From contig CM032229.1 of assembly GCA_019009955.1 (NCBI GenBank), positions 4,952,001 through 5,016,000 on the forward strand: a stretch of DNA of 64,000 nt, in the 5' to 3' direction. This DNA comes from Riptortus pedestris. Lineage: Eukaryota; Arthropoda; Insecta; Hemiptera; Alydidae. The translations under genes and the position numbers were made by a program. Shown here piece by piece: positions 10,996-23,937 of this stretch. Below the pieces are notes generated by a model. The model made no database searches. It was not told the DNA's origin and saw only the letters and a program-made list of their open reading frames with translations. How positions within the stretch are numbered: the first letter of the stretch is position 1; each line of letters opens with the position of its first letter.

Positions 10996-13235
10996 AGACG
11001 CGCCATGGACTGTTGACGCGCTTCCCAATGTTGCTACCTCCAAAGAACCCATTTTTTCTTTTATTATGTTCTTTCAAAGTCCTTAGAAAGTTATTGAAAA
11101 CCGGCAAACGACATTACGATATCATTAATATTAATGGATCTTCATCATTAGAAAATGTGGTAATTTCAACATCATTATTTTTCAAATGATTGCACGCAAG
11201 GCCTGCGTGAGTGAAAAGGAGATGCATATTACAGAGAGAAGTGAATCAATAGGCCTGGATTGGAGATGCTAAGATACAGAGTGAGATGCTGGCTGGAGCA
11301 GTTCAGGGGACATTATCATTTATCAGGTGGGCCTACGTGATCAGATTTACTATGGCACGCCTTGTTTGTGCCAATGTCCTTCGATATAAACCCTAGTTTT
11401 CCTCTTAGTAGTATCCCTCCTTATATACGCTCATTGAAAAAACATTGAGCTCACTCCTCTGGAAAAAGAGGATAATGACTTTTCTCCCTTCATAATTCTA
11501 ATTTCCTCTCTCTCTCCCCCGTTCAACTTCACAGCTCTACCGTGATTTTGGCCAACTCCCACTCTTTCTGTTCGTCTAATCTACACAGATATATTCTTCC
11601 TTCCCAACACTTTAGCCCTCGTAAGATCTCTCATACACTTCCTTTTTTTACCATTGCTCACACAAGCTTTACTTCCGCAAGTTCTCTTCCGGATTATTAA
11701 GCCGCCGTTGCCTGAGCCTAGCTCTTCGCCTACTTCCGCCATGGTATTTACCCCATTTTAGGCAAACCTACCATGATTGGTATATCCCTGATATAGAGAA
11801 AGGAGTCTCTCCGTTCTAAGTTGCCAGAGCACAAGCCTTTATCTTTTCTATCTTTGGTTAGTTTAGTCATAGTTATAGGTTAGTTACTTAGTAAGGTTAG
11901 TCTATAGGTCTATTAGGATAGTCTTTTCATTATTATTTGCTGGTGTTTTAGGAAAATACCATGGTTGGCTAGTAAGTCTCCAAACCCACGTCACAAACAA
12001 TATCTTCATGAGCCGAACCATAACACTCATTTTCATAGACAGCAACTAAACCTTTCTACTCAGCCTCACATCACTTATCACAAAACTCAGAACTAGCAGA
12101 AGCCCAGGACAACTCTATAACCTAGTACACTCCTTTCACGTACGGACTATGACTGTTAGAGTAGGTACAAGCCTCTCGCAGACCAAATCTATCTCCTCGG
12201 CCTGCCTCAAGGGTCAGGGCTATTTATTTATTTATTCAACATATGTACAAGGCATGTCGTGGATAACAGTTCGCAAATACAAAATGCCATCCATGATCCT
12301 GTTTCTATTTTGGAAATATTGGGTTCCGCTTGTCGAGCGTCCAACTATCCCGTGACCCGGGGTTGAGGTGTGCGTTCCAGCGACGGAGCAACTCTGGCTA
12401 CCAGTGGTCTGGGATGAGGTATTTGCTTTGCCACCTGGATCGAGGTTATCGCCTGGATTGGACAAGGTGTCTCCTATTCCCTTCACGATCCTAGGGTACT
12501 CCCTGTACTTGAACTTCGTGAAGCAAAGGATGATAGGATTTAACTCAAGCTGAAGTGTTGTCGGCGTCAACGTCGTGGAATTTTCGAGATGCAAGCAAGC
12601 TCGTTGGAGGAGATTATGCCCGGTCCCTTGGCATGTCTCAGAATTAGTCTGTCCGAAGAGTTCCAGAAGCGGTCGTTGGATGGAGAGCCTGGTGTCGGAA
12701 CCTATTGAATGAAGGACATATTGTGCACAAGTGGCACGTAACTGAAGTCATTAAGACCATACGCAACTTGGTCGACTTTCCGAGCAGGAATTTCCAGGGG
12801 GGGGGGTTACTGTATTGAAGTAGACTACTCCCATTTATGATGGAGTCAGGAGAAGGACCGATCTCGTTATTTTCTTACATTTTTTTATTATCAGAGATCC
12901 AGTTTAGAATTAGATGATCGTTGGGAGGCAGGTCATTCCTGCCGTGGTTGTCCGGAGATTTCCCCTTCTACTGAACACTCTGTGTGTTCTATTTTAATCC
13001 TCCGACAGGCGCGTCCTAGTTAATGACACACTTGGGCGCGTTGGCTAAAGGAGTAGCCATTACTTAAAAATGGTTTCATAAGAAAAACCCAAATGTAATA
13101 ATTTTTTATAAAAATTTAAACATTAATATACTTTCTATAAGCAAAAAAACGTAATGGAACTTTAATTTATTAAAACTTATTAATGGAAAATAAAATACTG
13201 TGTTCAAAATATAGTAAACACATATACATCCACTT
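10996..13235. other. Moderate-GC stretch, no gene recognised
   Basis: 12150-12800 is less AT-rich than its surroundings and has overlapping open frames on both strands (up to 120 codons on the minus strand at 12232-12594). No family resemblance, signal peptide or splice pattern convinces me. It may be the inside of an unrecognised mobile element. Confidence 0.3.
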
Positions 13236-13460
13236 TTATAAACAGTCAGGACAAATTTGCCACATATGATATTTACATATAATTTTTTTACATTTTGCAC
13301 ACATGTTTCTGGATGTTTTCTTTTTCTTTGCTGGTCCTTCAGAGAAATTGTATCTTCTTATAGTGTCTTTTGGGATTATAATGGGTTGGGAATCGTCTTC
13401 TGGCAAATTCAAGAGTTCCTTCGCTTGTTGCTTCAAATTTGTTGATAGATCTTCCACCAA
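13236..13460 (-). pseudogene. piggyBac-like transposase C-terminal fragment
   Basis: A 74-codon frame ends in a lysine-rich stretch (GPAKKKKTS) followed by CAKCKKIICKYH...CPDC, i.e. C-x2-C-x4-C-x2-H-x4-C-x2-C. This is part of the cysteine-rich domain that closes piggyBac/PGBD transposases and binds the element ends. The catalytic core (DDD) is not visible upstream, so it is a remnant. A domesticated exon is possible but not supported by splice signals. The piggyBac-like element at the right edge of the window may be a relative. Confidence 0.5.
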
Positions 13461-14314
13461 CTGTTATTTCCGTGCAAGGGAAAACCATTATAATTTATAT
13501 CAATGAAGTGAATGGGGTAGGCAGTGTGATCCAACCGTTCTGCATGCAAGATCGACCATAGATATCTATAACTTCTGCTGAGCTGACTGGGCTCCTGGAA
13601 ATAATATTAGCGAAGTCTTTGCCACTCTCTCCTGGAAGGGACTAAGGGGGGGGGGGAAGAAGTTTGCTGTGAGGGGGGGGGTTGTTTTTTTTATTTCATG
13701 TTTTATATTGTATTTCATTAGGTTCAATTTCATTTTTGCTAGTGAGTAGTTTTTTTTGTTTTGTTTTGTTTTGGTATTATTTGATAAGGAACGGCTATTA
13801 TCTTGTAATTATATAGTATTAATTTTGTTTCACAGTTTAAGAGCAATTGTTTTATTGTGAGCGTTTGGTTTTATTTTTGTTAGTATTTATAGGTTTATTA
13901 GGATGGGTTAGAATTGTGTATATTATTATTATTTATTTGAGATGCCGCTACAATGGCGATTCATCTTTTAACATGTTTGATAATAACTTTACAAAATTAA
14001 ATAAATATTAAAATTTTTACACACCTAACTTTTACAAATGTACAAAATAAAAAGAATGGACAAAACTAAATATAAATTGTTAGTATATTTACAACATGGA
14101 GAAAAAATACTAAATAAAAATAAAACACCAAAGAAAAAAAAAAGATAAATAAAAATAAAAGAAAAACTATAAATAGTTAAACTGGAAGGAGACAAAACTT
14201 ATATTTCACAGTGCTTGCTATATATAACTTTCATAATTGTAGATAATAGCTTTTATATTTCATCAAATAATCCATTATTTCTTAAATAATTAAAAACATC
14301 ATCTATAAATTGGC
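13461..14314. other. No gene recognised; poly-G and poly-T runs
   Basis: Contains G runs at 13647-13680 (GGGGGGGGGGG and GGGGGGGGG separated by AAGAAGTTTGCTGTGA) and A/T-rich low-complexity DNA from 13680 to 14170. No coding signal is seen. Confidence 0.4.
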
Positions 14315-14500
14315 TCGCATACACTTGTGGGCCATGGGTACGTTTTCACTTGTGTGCAGTCAGTTAGTATGTGTTTTACAGTCAGCATTCTGTTGCAGTA
14401 GCGACATATAGGTTCATCTTGTCTGCTCATTACATATGAATGTGTTAGTCTTGTGTGTCCTGTGCGTAGGCGTGTGTATATTAGGATAGGATCCTAGGTT
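14315..14500 (-). pseudogene. Non-LTR retrotransposon RNase H/zinc-knuckle relic
   Basis: Reverse translation gives TRLRTGHTRLTHSYVMSRQ followed by CRYCNRMLTVKHILTDC. This is the conserved C-terminal TRLRTGHTRLTH helix and C-x2-C-x8-H-x4-C knuckle of RNase H-bearing non-LTR elements (I/R1/Jockey-like groups). Only this short piece remains, with no visible RT or endonuclease. Related pieces occur at 31120, 36850 and probably 20080, 26688 and 34688. Confidence 0.8.
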
Positions 14501-15236
14501 TAAAGTTCTACATATAGTTTGATTTACTATGTTTATGACGGGCCTGGGGCATCACTGGGTATTGTGTCCTATTTACCCCTATATTGGGGTACTCTTGTAA
14601 TATATGGTCACTAACAATAACAACTGTAAGAATTTTGATGTATTTTTAATTGCAATTGTATTGTTTTTTAAATACTCAAATAAACTGTTTATATATATTA
14701 AAACATTTAGTGGTAGCTACAAAAATTCCTACATGGGCACTAAGAGTATTCTACTGATAACATTGCTGTAGCTGGCTGAAATTTTACTGAGGGCAAAGTA
14801 TATCAAGTAAAGCTACTTAGGTGAAATTGAAGGATGAAATATTTGTAAGGGAAGATAAATTATTGATACAGGGAATAAAGAAGGATATATGTGAAGGATG
14901 GATTTGATATATATCTTCTTGCTACCTACATTCAATATTCTACTAGTGAAACAAGTAATACCTCATATCAAATTGATTTTGCCGCTACGAAGAAGGAAAA
15001 TTATTAAAATAGTCTCTAAAGAAAATTGGTGGTAGTCCCCCAGGCTCAGATACAACAGCCTCGTAAAATGTCATTCTCACATGAACTAAACTGATACCAG
15101 AAAAATTAAATTTCCTCTTTATTTCTATAAACGACGATTTCTAAGCAAACACTTCTGGTATAGAATTAATTATATTTGCAAACAGGGATAAATTAAAATT
15201 AATGACATTTTCAACAAAACTCATATAAAACTGTAG
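14501..15236. other. AT-rich stretch, nothing recognised
   Basis: No repeat copies of families seen elsewhere, no RNA gene and no coherent frame. Confidence 0.4.
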
Positions 15237-15912
15237 AAGTCCATCACGCCGGAGCTGCGTAAACTAAGCAGATTTTTCTTGGCTGCTCAGGATTGATCTC
15301 ATACTCTCCTCTAATCTACTCAAACCTTTTTTTAATTATCAACCTCCAACCTTATTCCGATTTCAGTCATTTACAAATATAAATATTAGAATTGAATGTA
15401 AAGGTTAAATCTAGAGTATGAATAGATCAAATTTACATGTTCAAGGCAAGAGTGAGAAATCTTAATCTCGCAGAGGAGAAGTTCAGTGAAGACGATATTT
15501 GGTATTTGGAATGCTTCGAATATGCCAGCTAATAGTTAATATGACATGAATGGGACTGGGGTTTACTGAAGGCTGAAAACTGAGTAAGACTAATATCTAG
15601 GTTACATGTTTAGATCCAACGTGTAATAACGGATGTATTTCGAATTTACGTAATTTCCGCCTCCAACCCCTTTTCCCCTTGTCCGATTTCAGTCATTAAC
15701 GAACCTGATCTATGTTTTTACATAAAACTTTTAAATATCAAGTTTCGTAACGATCAAACAAAAATGACGACCGCTAGAGCGTTACTAGACTATATATATA
15801 GTTCTGAACGGACCTCATTTTTGTCTTCTCCTGGGTGAGATTGATGGACATTTGAGAAAATGTTTGAAAATTGTGTCACGAGTATGAGCAGACTAGCTGA
15901 TTTGCTTAGTGA
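15237..15912 (+). repeat. HINE-like copy, moderately diverged
   Basis: 5' end GTCCATCACGCCGGAGCTGC with AAGCAGATTTTTC, family body, a very short TA tract at 15790, and a 3' end with GAGTATGAGCAGACTAGCTGATTTGC where the palindrome has decayed. The short microsatellite contrasts with other copies. Confidence 0.8.
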
Positions 15913-15919
15913 GAGTGCA

Positions 15920-16375
15920 CCTGACCGGATGTTCTAACATCTACAGCTTGTTGAAGAGACAGCCGCTATCAGATCGCCGGAATATCAGGGCAATTAAACG
16001 ACGCACTTCCTCGTTTATCCAAGTACAGCTGTTTATTCTGGCTTCGGACCAAGTCAGTGAGTATAGACATTGGAGTTGCCTTGTTCCAGTTATTGTCGAC
16101 AGAGGGAAATGAGAGGGTAGGTAGTTGGTTTGCAATCGGCTGCTGTCCCGGGCTACAATGCAAACCAACTTGTTTGCAAGCTGTGCCCGCAAGCATTAAT
16201 GCAATTACTGCAATTGGATGCCGAGCGCCAAACTGCAACAGCCATTGTTGGATGCACCTAGATAGGCCCATAATAGGACGGCATTTACACAACAATAGCA
16301 CCGTTTGGCCGGCACAAGACGTTAGTCCCAACTGCTATCTGCCACTCGTAAACGACTATAGTCACTGAGAATTAA
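15920..16375. other. GC-richer island with open frames on both strands
   Basis: This block is close to 50% GC in otherwise AT-rich DNA and has frames of 103 codons (+, 16057-16368) and 120 codons (-, 15969-16331). Neither shows a domain I recognise or a clear signal peptide, and they overlap, so at most one is real. It begins right at the decayed 3' end of a HINE. It could be a non-coding conserved element, an exon, or an old transposon fragment. Confidence 0.25.
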
Positions 16376-17200
16376 TCTAAATACATTACACTATAAAATA
16401 GGTACCATTTGTAAAGAATACACGTAAATAGCATTCTATTAACGTGAATATAAAAAAAATACTAGTCAGTCAGGATTTTATGTAGAAAAACAAGCGTATT
16501 GTCTACCTGTCGAATGACAACAGTATTTTAATTAAAATCTCAAAGGATAGACGACTTTAAGTTTAAACTCAATAACACACAATCACAAAACAAGTTACAT
16601 ATGCTTCCAAACCCCTGAAACAAACATAAATATTTTGAAAAAAGCGACAACAGCTTCATGAGTAAAACTTTTTAACGCTCTGCCCGAATATATTAAATCT
16701 ATTAAAAATATTCCTTGTTTAAAAATAAATTGAAGTACATACTTCATGTATGACTTATGTTTTTATATGAATACTTTCAAAAATGTCCAATTATTAAATA
16801 AAACTACAAAATATGTCTCACAAAATCGGTCTAAATTAATTAGAAATTGTCTCTTTAAAGGGGACAAGTTTCCCATAATTTAAAAAGCTCGTCATCCACT
16901 AATTTGTACGTCAATAAATAAATAAAAAGTATGTTATAAATTAAGTGTTGTATTAAGATTGTTAATGAATCTAATTTATTGTATATAATCATTTGAATTG
17001 ATGAATTTCATAATATGTATTCTGTAATTTATAATGTGTAAATTCGACCTATTTATAGAGCGAATGTATTATGTAAGTATAAATTTTATACAACAATTTG
17101 TAAAGAATTTAATTGACGTAATATTAGAAAATTGTTTATAGATCGTATGCGAAATTTAAGTGGACTGTATACTTAACAAATGCTGGTTCCAATGTAAACC
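16376..17200. other. AT-rich stretch, nothing recognised
   Basis: Very low GC, no repeats shared with the rest of the window and no coding signal. Confidence 0.4.
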
Positions 17201-17236
17201 GACTGCCTATGCCTGGCGTAGGGAAAATAACAAATA

Positions 17237-17355
17237 CTCACTGTATCAGCACTAGAGCTCGTCTGACTGTCTGCTGATCTTGTCCGGCAGGGGCGCCACC
17301 TGTTGTCTTCCAGATCTAGGAGCTCCCGTAACTTCAAAACCGGACGTACAATTAC
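17237..17355 (-). other. Possible exon with consensus splice donor
   Basis: On the minus strand a GC-rich frame (LKLRELLDLEDNRWRPC then RTRSADSQTSSSADT) ends at GATACA followed by GTGAGTATTT, a good 5' splice site. No convincing acceptor is seen upstream and the peptide is not recognised. It lies on the same strand as the Dscam-like exon and the secreted gene. Chance is quite possible. Confidence 0.2.
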
Positions 17356-18284
17356 CAAACAAGATAATAGAAGTATTTGACGTATCCTATTATGTTATGT
17401 TAACATTTAATTAAATAAACACATTTCACTTCATGATGATATTGTCAAGGAGTAATTAAGAGCTACTGTGAAAATGCAGAACTGTGTAAACGAATGACAC
17501 CAACATACGGATATTTTAACGAATTCTATAAAACAATGAGAGAACAATCTTACCAATTTGACAAAATTATTTTGCAATTTTAAAATGTTGTGGTGACCGG
17601 GACACACGGATATTACACAAATAAATGATATTGACAAACATGCAAAATTTTCTAATAACCAAAATGACTGCTACTGATTTAACTTCCTTAATACCAGCAA
17701 CTCTCTCAACAAGGTAGTACAAACTAATATACTCAAAGACTGGCAAGAATACTGGTTACGAACATTTTTTTCATAGTATTCATCACACGTATAAAAATAT
17801 CCTTCAAGGCATTAGTACTTTTATTAACATCAATTATGAATTTATACCAATTACTAATAGCTATTTAGAGTGATTGTTACTATAGTATAGCAGATATAGG
17901 TGTCTTTAATTTAGAGGACCAGCGAGAATAATATGGAAAAAAAATAATTTTCATTATTGATAATACAGATAGACCACTTAAATTACTTACTGCTTAAAAT
18001 AAGTCTTATGTCAACTTAAGAACTGAATGATAACCAAAAAAATGATAAACAAAAAAAACTTTGGGTGGATATCTTGGTACCCAACACTTGTTTTAAGACA
18101 ATTCAGACATGCTGATTAAAAATATGCAAACCGTCTATCTCTATCTCCCACCACTTTTGAGGTATCTGACATTAACCATTTATATATGTATAACATTGTA
18201 TCAAGGCAAACAACTCGCGGACAATTTATAGTGGCATATATACCCCGTTTTTTTTAAAAAAAACAAATAAACTAGTCTATTGAT
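17356..18284. other. AT-rich stretch, nothing recognised
   Basis: No coding frame of note and no repeat family match seen. Confidence 0.4.
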
Positions 18285-18510
18285 TAGAAGAGGGGGCGGT
18301 AAGTAAAATCTTAATTTATGATGTTCTCAAATTAACGTTTTACACGTACCTCAGTTAATTAAGGTCCGTTGAAAACAATATTTGGTATTTATTCTTGTAA
18401 TAAGACGTTACATGATATATACTCTCATTTTTAAGTGCGATGGCTAAAAGTGAGGGTTACTCAAGGCTGAAATAAAAAAATGTCAATATGTACTTCAGAG
18501 GCGCTTTTCG
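18285..18510 (+). repeat. HINE-like internal fragment, old
   Basis: Diverged match to the 5' half of the body: GTCCGTTGAAAACAATATTTGG and later GTGAGGGTTACTCAAGGCTG. Both termini are absent. Confidence 0.55.
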
Positions 18511-19146
18511 ACAAATTTCTTCAAATACTCTCAACCCTAGGAAATAACATGTAGGTTGGTACAGGAATACATATTTACAAATTTATACGGTCTTCATGGT
18601 GGCCATCTATTTTGATTAATGGGTGACATCAATCAATTTCTAAAATAATGCAAGGCTTTCCAAGGCATTTGTTAAATTAGTAATGATAATTGAAGAAAGA
18701 GCAGGGTAGAAATAAAATTTTTAATTCTCTATATAAATCACGCAATGTTCATCATGTATGACGTATTCAGGCAGACATTATCGCTTTCTAAAGACACATA
18801 CTATTTGTGCGGTATTTTATAAAGGAAAATCAGCATATTGCTGGCCGAAGCTATTCCTACTCGACGGCTAAAGGAAAGAACAAATAGAAAGAAGAAAATA
18901 AGGGAAAAAAAAGCACTTTCAACTTTTACATCTTCTCTCCCTGGAAAATACTGACAGTAGACATACTCTTTCCTGAGGAAAATGGAAAACCTAGTGGAAG
19001 GGAAATAAATAGCTGAGCATTTTCCTAAAACTACAACATTCAGCTTCATCTATTTGTCTATACTCGATATTTCCTATTCTATTGAAGGCAATAAATAATT
19101 AAATCAGTCCAATATGTTTTCATTCCAAGTTATTCTGTCATTCATT
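18511..19146. other. AT-rich stretch, nothing recognised
   Basis: The minus-strand 82-codon frame at 18801-19049 has no recognisable feature and sits in A/T-rich sequence. I do not call it. Confidence 0.4.
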
Positions 19147-19321
19147 TCAGCAGATTTCCTTGCTATTCAGGTTGTAATTACCATTAGCGAATTTTAGCAG
19201 ATTTCCCTTCAGGGAAATCAGCTATTGAGGTCGTACTCATGACGCGAGTTTTGAAAAATTTCTTCAAAGTCCATCGGTCCTACCCAGGGGATGACGAAAA
19301 TGAGGTCCGTTCAAAATTATA

Positions 19322-19392
<71 letters not shown>

Positions 19393-19695
19393 TTTGTCTG
19401 TTAACGCTCTAGCCGTCGAAATTTTTATTTGATCGTTACCAAACTCGGAATTTAATCGTTTTATGTAAAAAGTTCGTTAATGGCTGAAATCGGACCAGTG
19501 GGAGGGGGGATTTTTTAAAATTCAAAATATTTCCGTTATTATGCGTCGGATCGAAAAAGTCACAGAATCAATCTTATTGCAAATTAAATTTCCTATAAAT
19601 ATTATTCTATACATTTTTTCTGTATCTTGAATATTAACCGAGATATTTGCATTTGTATTCTGTGTGTGGTCGGCAGGAGTCGGCTATGTTCGGGA

Positions 19696-19700
<5 letters not shown>
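19147..19700 (-). repeat. HINE-like copy with 5' part missing
   Basis: A degraded palindrome remnant (CAGCAGATTTCCTTGC) precedes a good 3' end (TTAGCAGATTTCCCTTCAGG). Then come the GAGGTCGTACTCATGACGC block, a compound (CT)n(TA)n at 19321-19384 and the body as far as ATTTGCATTTGTATTCTGTG. It ends in a second (TA)n tract at 19701-19743, and the GTCCGTCACG terminus is lost. Confidence 0.8.
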
Positions 19701-19749
<49 letters not shown>

Positions 19750-20079
19750 CATTTTGTTATTTGTTTCTTTCTATAGTAACCTTATAAGAAGGACGTTAGA
19801 AGGACGTTTATATTATCTGCATGCAAGTTAGAATATCACATCCATTTGTAATAAGAACGTTAAATAAAAATAAAAACATGTAAAGAGAAGATTATTAGAC
19901 TTGAAAATGAAAAAAAAAAAAAACAATTATTGAATGTTCATAAATATTTTATGTATTGTATCAGCTGTAATAAGTATTCAACCTATTAATTGTATTAAAA
20001 GCATGTTCAGCAAATCATTATTATATTTTAAAATAATTTGCTCTTTTTTTTTTTTATGTCTTGTTTTAGTTATTGTCGT
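19701..20079. other. (TA)n tract and AT-rich sequence, no gene
   Basis: (TA)n at 19701-19743. The remainder contains homopolymer A/T runs and nothing recognisable. Confidence 0.4.
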
Positions 20080-20260
20080 TCGTTAGTCAGTAGTCTGCAA
20101 TCGTATATTCAGTGTTGACTTGTTTGTGGAGTTGAGAAATCACTGGGGCAAGTATTGTCTTTTATGTTGAATCGTTGGTAGTAAAAATTTAGTGTACCAT
20201 GTCCTGTTACTAATTGTGTAATGTAGAAGTCTGTCTGTATGTGTTTGCTGTTGAAATATG
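20080..20260 (-). pseudogene. Non-LTR retrotransposon RNase H-region relic
   Basis: Reverse translation contains ITQLVTGHGTLNFYYQRFNI then KDNTCP. It matches the 'QLLTGHG-F--YL-RF' helix plus first Cys of the knuckle found after RNase H in R1/Jockey-like elements. Frameshifts follow. It is probably the same broad superfamily as the relic at 14315. Confidence 0.6.
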
Positions 20261-21009
<749 letters not shown>

Positions 21010-21544
21010 TACACATATACGGTATTGATATTTTCGTCATCTGATATGTAGATTTGGTCGAAATTATAATTGCATCCTCTATCTGATATAAGTGCTGTTG
21101 ATCTCATCATAATGTTACATTGAAATTCTGATAATAATGAATACAATTGAAATTGAAACGACTACCAATAACAAAAGTGAATATATATGCTAAGTGCTAT
21201 TATACTCAACTTGGTTTAATTACCAATTATGAAATTCATTATATTATATGTCATTCAAGATGGTTCTCGATTCATATATTAATTAACATTCCATGAATAA
21301 ATAATTGAATGTATATTTGACATTTACATAACTATATACATCCCGAGGTAGTCATAAAGCCTTGTTAGTATGATGGCTTTCATTTTAATAATTATTATTA
21401 TCGTGTGCTAATTGTTAAATGTTCGCATTACACCATAAAGCTAATTAAATGCTATTTTTCAGAACAGTTGTTACTCTTCGACTGCGGTTTGAAACCTGGT
21501 ATTGATTTAAGACTATGTTTTCAAACATGTTTTTCAAAGGCCGG
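21010..21544. other. AT-rich stretch, nothing recognised
   Basis: No frame, repeat or RNA gene identified. Confidence 0.4.
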
Positions 21545-21895
21545 CAAATAGCGTGACTTAGTCTATGGGAGAAGGGGGGTTAAATGGGGATAATTTATAT
21601 TATCCCCCGCTGATATGCGTTAGATCGAAAAATTGTTTAGAACCAATTTTATTGCATATGTGATGTTCAATAAATTTTCTTATGCATTCTCTATATTGAA
21701 TATTAACCAAGATATTTCCATACTTTAGTTTTCGGCCATCAGTAAACCCCCACACCCATGTCATATTAACTATAAACTATTATACCACAAACTACTTCAT
21801 TACAAGGTTAAATACCAAATATGGAATTCATTGAACTATTAATTTGTGAAACACATGCAAATAAGTAATAGGATGACAGCATTATTTAAGATTTT
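21545..21895 (-). repeat. HINE-like internal fragment, diverged
   Basis: Body from GGGGGGTTAAATGGGGATAA through TATTAACCAAGATATTTCC and CAGTAAACCCCCACACCC. Both termini are missing. It is followed at once by a second fragment in the same orientation. Confidence 0.7.
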
Positions 21896-22320
21896 TCGAT
21901 TTTTATTCGAAAATAATTATTTGATCTATACCATACTCGATATTTAGCAGTTTCAGTTATCACTTGCTGAAATTGGAGCTGAAAAAGTAGTTTTTAGAGA
22001 AAGGGAGACTTAGAAAATTCAAAATATCTTCATTATTATAAGTTGGATCATAAAATTTTATAGAATAGACCTTTTTGTACATATAATTGCCTATAAATAT
22101 TGTTATATAAACTTTTGGTTCTCTACAATTGTTGTTCAATGCATATTTTGGGACTTCAAGTAGTAAGCGAGTTAATAGTACTTTTTTGTCTTCAGTAAAC
22201 CCCTTCTGCTCATCATTTTTTACATATAAATAGCGAATACGTGCTGAAATGAGAACACAAATATTATTCGAAGTTGGGAAATCTGCTTAGTTTACGCAGC
22301 CCCTAAGTAGTGACTGTTTT
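21896..22320 (-). repeat. HINE-like fragment with intact 5' end
   Basis: Diverged body (ATTTGATCTATACCATACTC; CAGTAAACCCCTTCTGCTC), then a well-kept terminus with GGGAAATCTGCTTAGTTTACG and GCAGCCCCTAAG. It abuts the fragment before it in head-to-tail order. Confidence 0.75.
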
Positions 22321-23349
22321 AAGAAAGGAAACAGGTAGAGGCTGTAGAATAGAAATTTTCGTTTTGAAGAATAAACATAATAAATAACATAAATAATTCA
22401 AATCATAATCATGGATACCACGTATTATAATTAAATATCATTTTTAATGTACATATTACCTTTCATCAACCAATCCGAGCACGCATTGTTTTAGCATAGT
22501 TCTACAACAATATTAACTGAAGTCTAATGAGTACTAATACAATTGGCGCCCTGCTACAGTTTTTAGTGTATATCTCGTTTATAAAGTGTATATAACAAAC
22601 GTTACTTTAGATAACATGATATACAAGTTATGTGGATTGGAAACGAAATAATGCTATTTTCCATTTCAGACTCCGTTATAACCCCTACTCCTACTCCCTT
22701 CAGGTAAAAACGTGCACCTCTTTCATAGACAAGAGGGTTAGCTCACGATGTAACAACTACCTTCATCATACCGGGCTTTATTTCTGAATTTCAACGCACA
22801 TTAAACACTTTATTTTATAATAGACATTGATTATACGCAAAGGTAATTAATACTTTTTTGTTTTTATAAATATATAAGCTGTCAACATCGTTAAATTCAT
22901 CGCGCATGGTTAATAAATTGACCTTAAAAGAAAGATTTACATGATGTAAAAAAGAAAAAAAAATGAAGTTTATAATGGAAAAACTCAGCGTTGGCTTTAT
23001 TTCTGAGTGTTTAATTTGAATTTTAATGGAGTTTGAAATTACTTCTCTGGACATACTAAGTGATAGTGGCGAATTCATTACATCTTTCCTTTATTGAAGG
23101 GAATATTTCGATTCTCTTCCTCGATAAATCTAACGAGAAATTATTTTATATTCTTTCAATAAAGATGTATTAAAAAAAACAAGCTCATCGAAGTTGTTGT
23201 ATTACTGTACCACAATATTATGAAATGTTTCCTGTTCAATAACAGAAAATCAAACGAAATGTCAGAGAGATAGCTCTACAGATGAACAAAGATTAAATTT
23301 TACATTATTTTATATAGGCTTTAAACATGATTTATTTTTTCAATTATTC
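22321..23349. other. AT-rich stretch, nothing recognised
   Basis: No coding or repeat signal beyond homopolymer A/T tracts. Confidence 0.4.
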
Positions 23350-23620
23350 GATTTCTCGTAAAAAAAGCAAATATCTCGGGTAATATTCAAGATAGTGAAA
23401 ATAAATAACAATAATTAGAATAAATTAATATATCAACATTTATCTGACATTTAATTTGCAATAATGCTAGTTTTATTCTATATATTTATATGTGTGTTTG
23501 TGTATGTGTGTGTGTGTGAATATGTTTTGTTGTGTGTGTATGTGTATGTGTGTGTGTGTATTTTGAACGGACGTCATTTTCGTCATCTCCTGGTTTGATA
23601 GACATTTGAAGACATTAATT
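23350..23620 (+). repeat. HINE-like fragment with (TG)n in the microsatellite slot
   Basis: AAATATCTCGGGTAATATTC in the body, then TG/TATG repeats at 23488-23560 where other copies have (TA)n. Then TTTTGAACGGACGTCATTTTCG and CATCTCCTGG. The 3' palindrome is lost. Confidence 0.7.
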
Positions 23621-23792
23621 TTTATTATAATGGCTATGCATTTTTCAGTCCCTGATTTTGGACACATGGAAATTTATCATTAAAATAAATAATATTGTCT
23701 GCACCCAGTGATGCCCATACATCGACAGAAAATAGAAAACTGAATTAGATCCATTAGCGCACACCATTTGCGAAATCGTGTAATTATATAAT

Positions 23793-23880
23793 TCCTTGGC
23801 GGGGATCGAACCTGCACCTCTTTTTACCTTCCTACCTTTTTACCTGTAGGTGTATCCACGCCTTAACTCGCACGCGCCCC
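23793..23880 (-). repeat. Second tRNA-like element (SINE head)
   Basis: Reverse strand reads GGGGGCGCGTGCGAGTTAAG through GGTTCGATCCCCGCCAAGG, i.e. A-box-like and B-box (GGTTCGATCCC) spacing of a tRNA-derived promoter. It has a pyrimidine-rich insert and no long cloverleaf match. It differs from the main SINE family of this window. A decayed tRNA gene is an alternative. Confidence 0.4.
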
Positions 23881-23894
23881 CAAGTCCCCCCCCC

Positions 23895-23937
<43 letters not shown>

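Noticed and set aside
12960..13070. Possible piggyBac terminus near the C-terminal transposase fragment
   Set aside because: A GTGTCATTAACTAGG-like inverse is present but points away from the fragment and lacks a correct CCC/GGG-TTAA junction.
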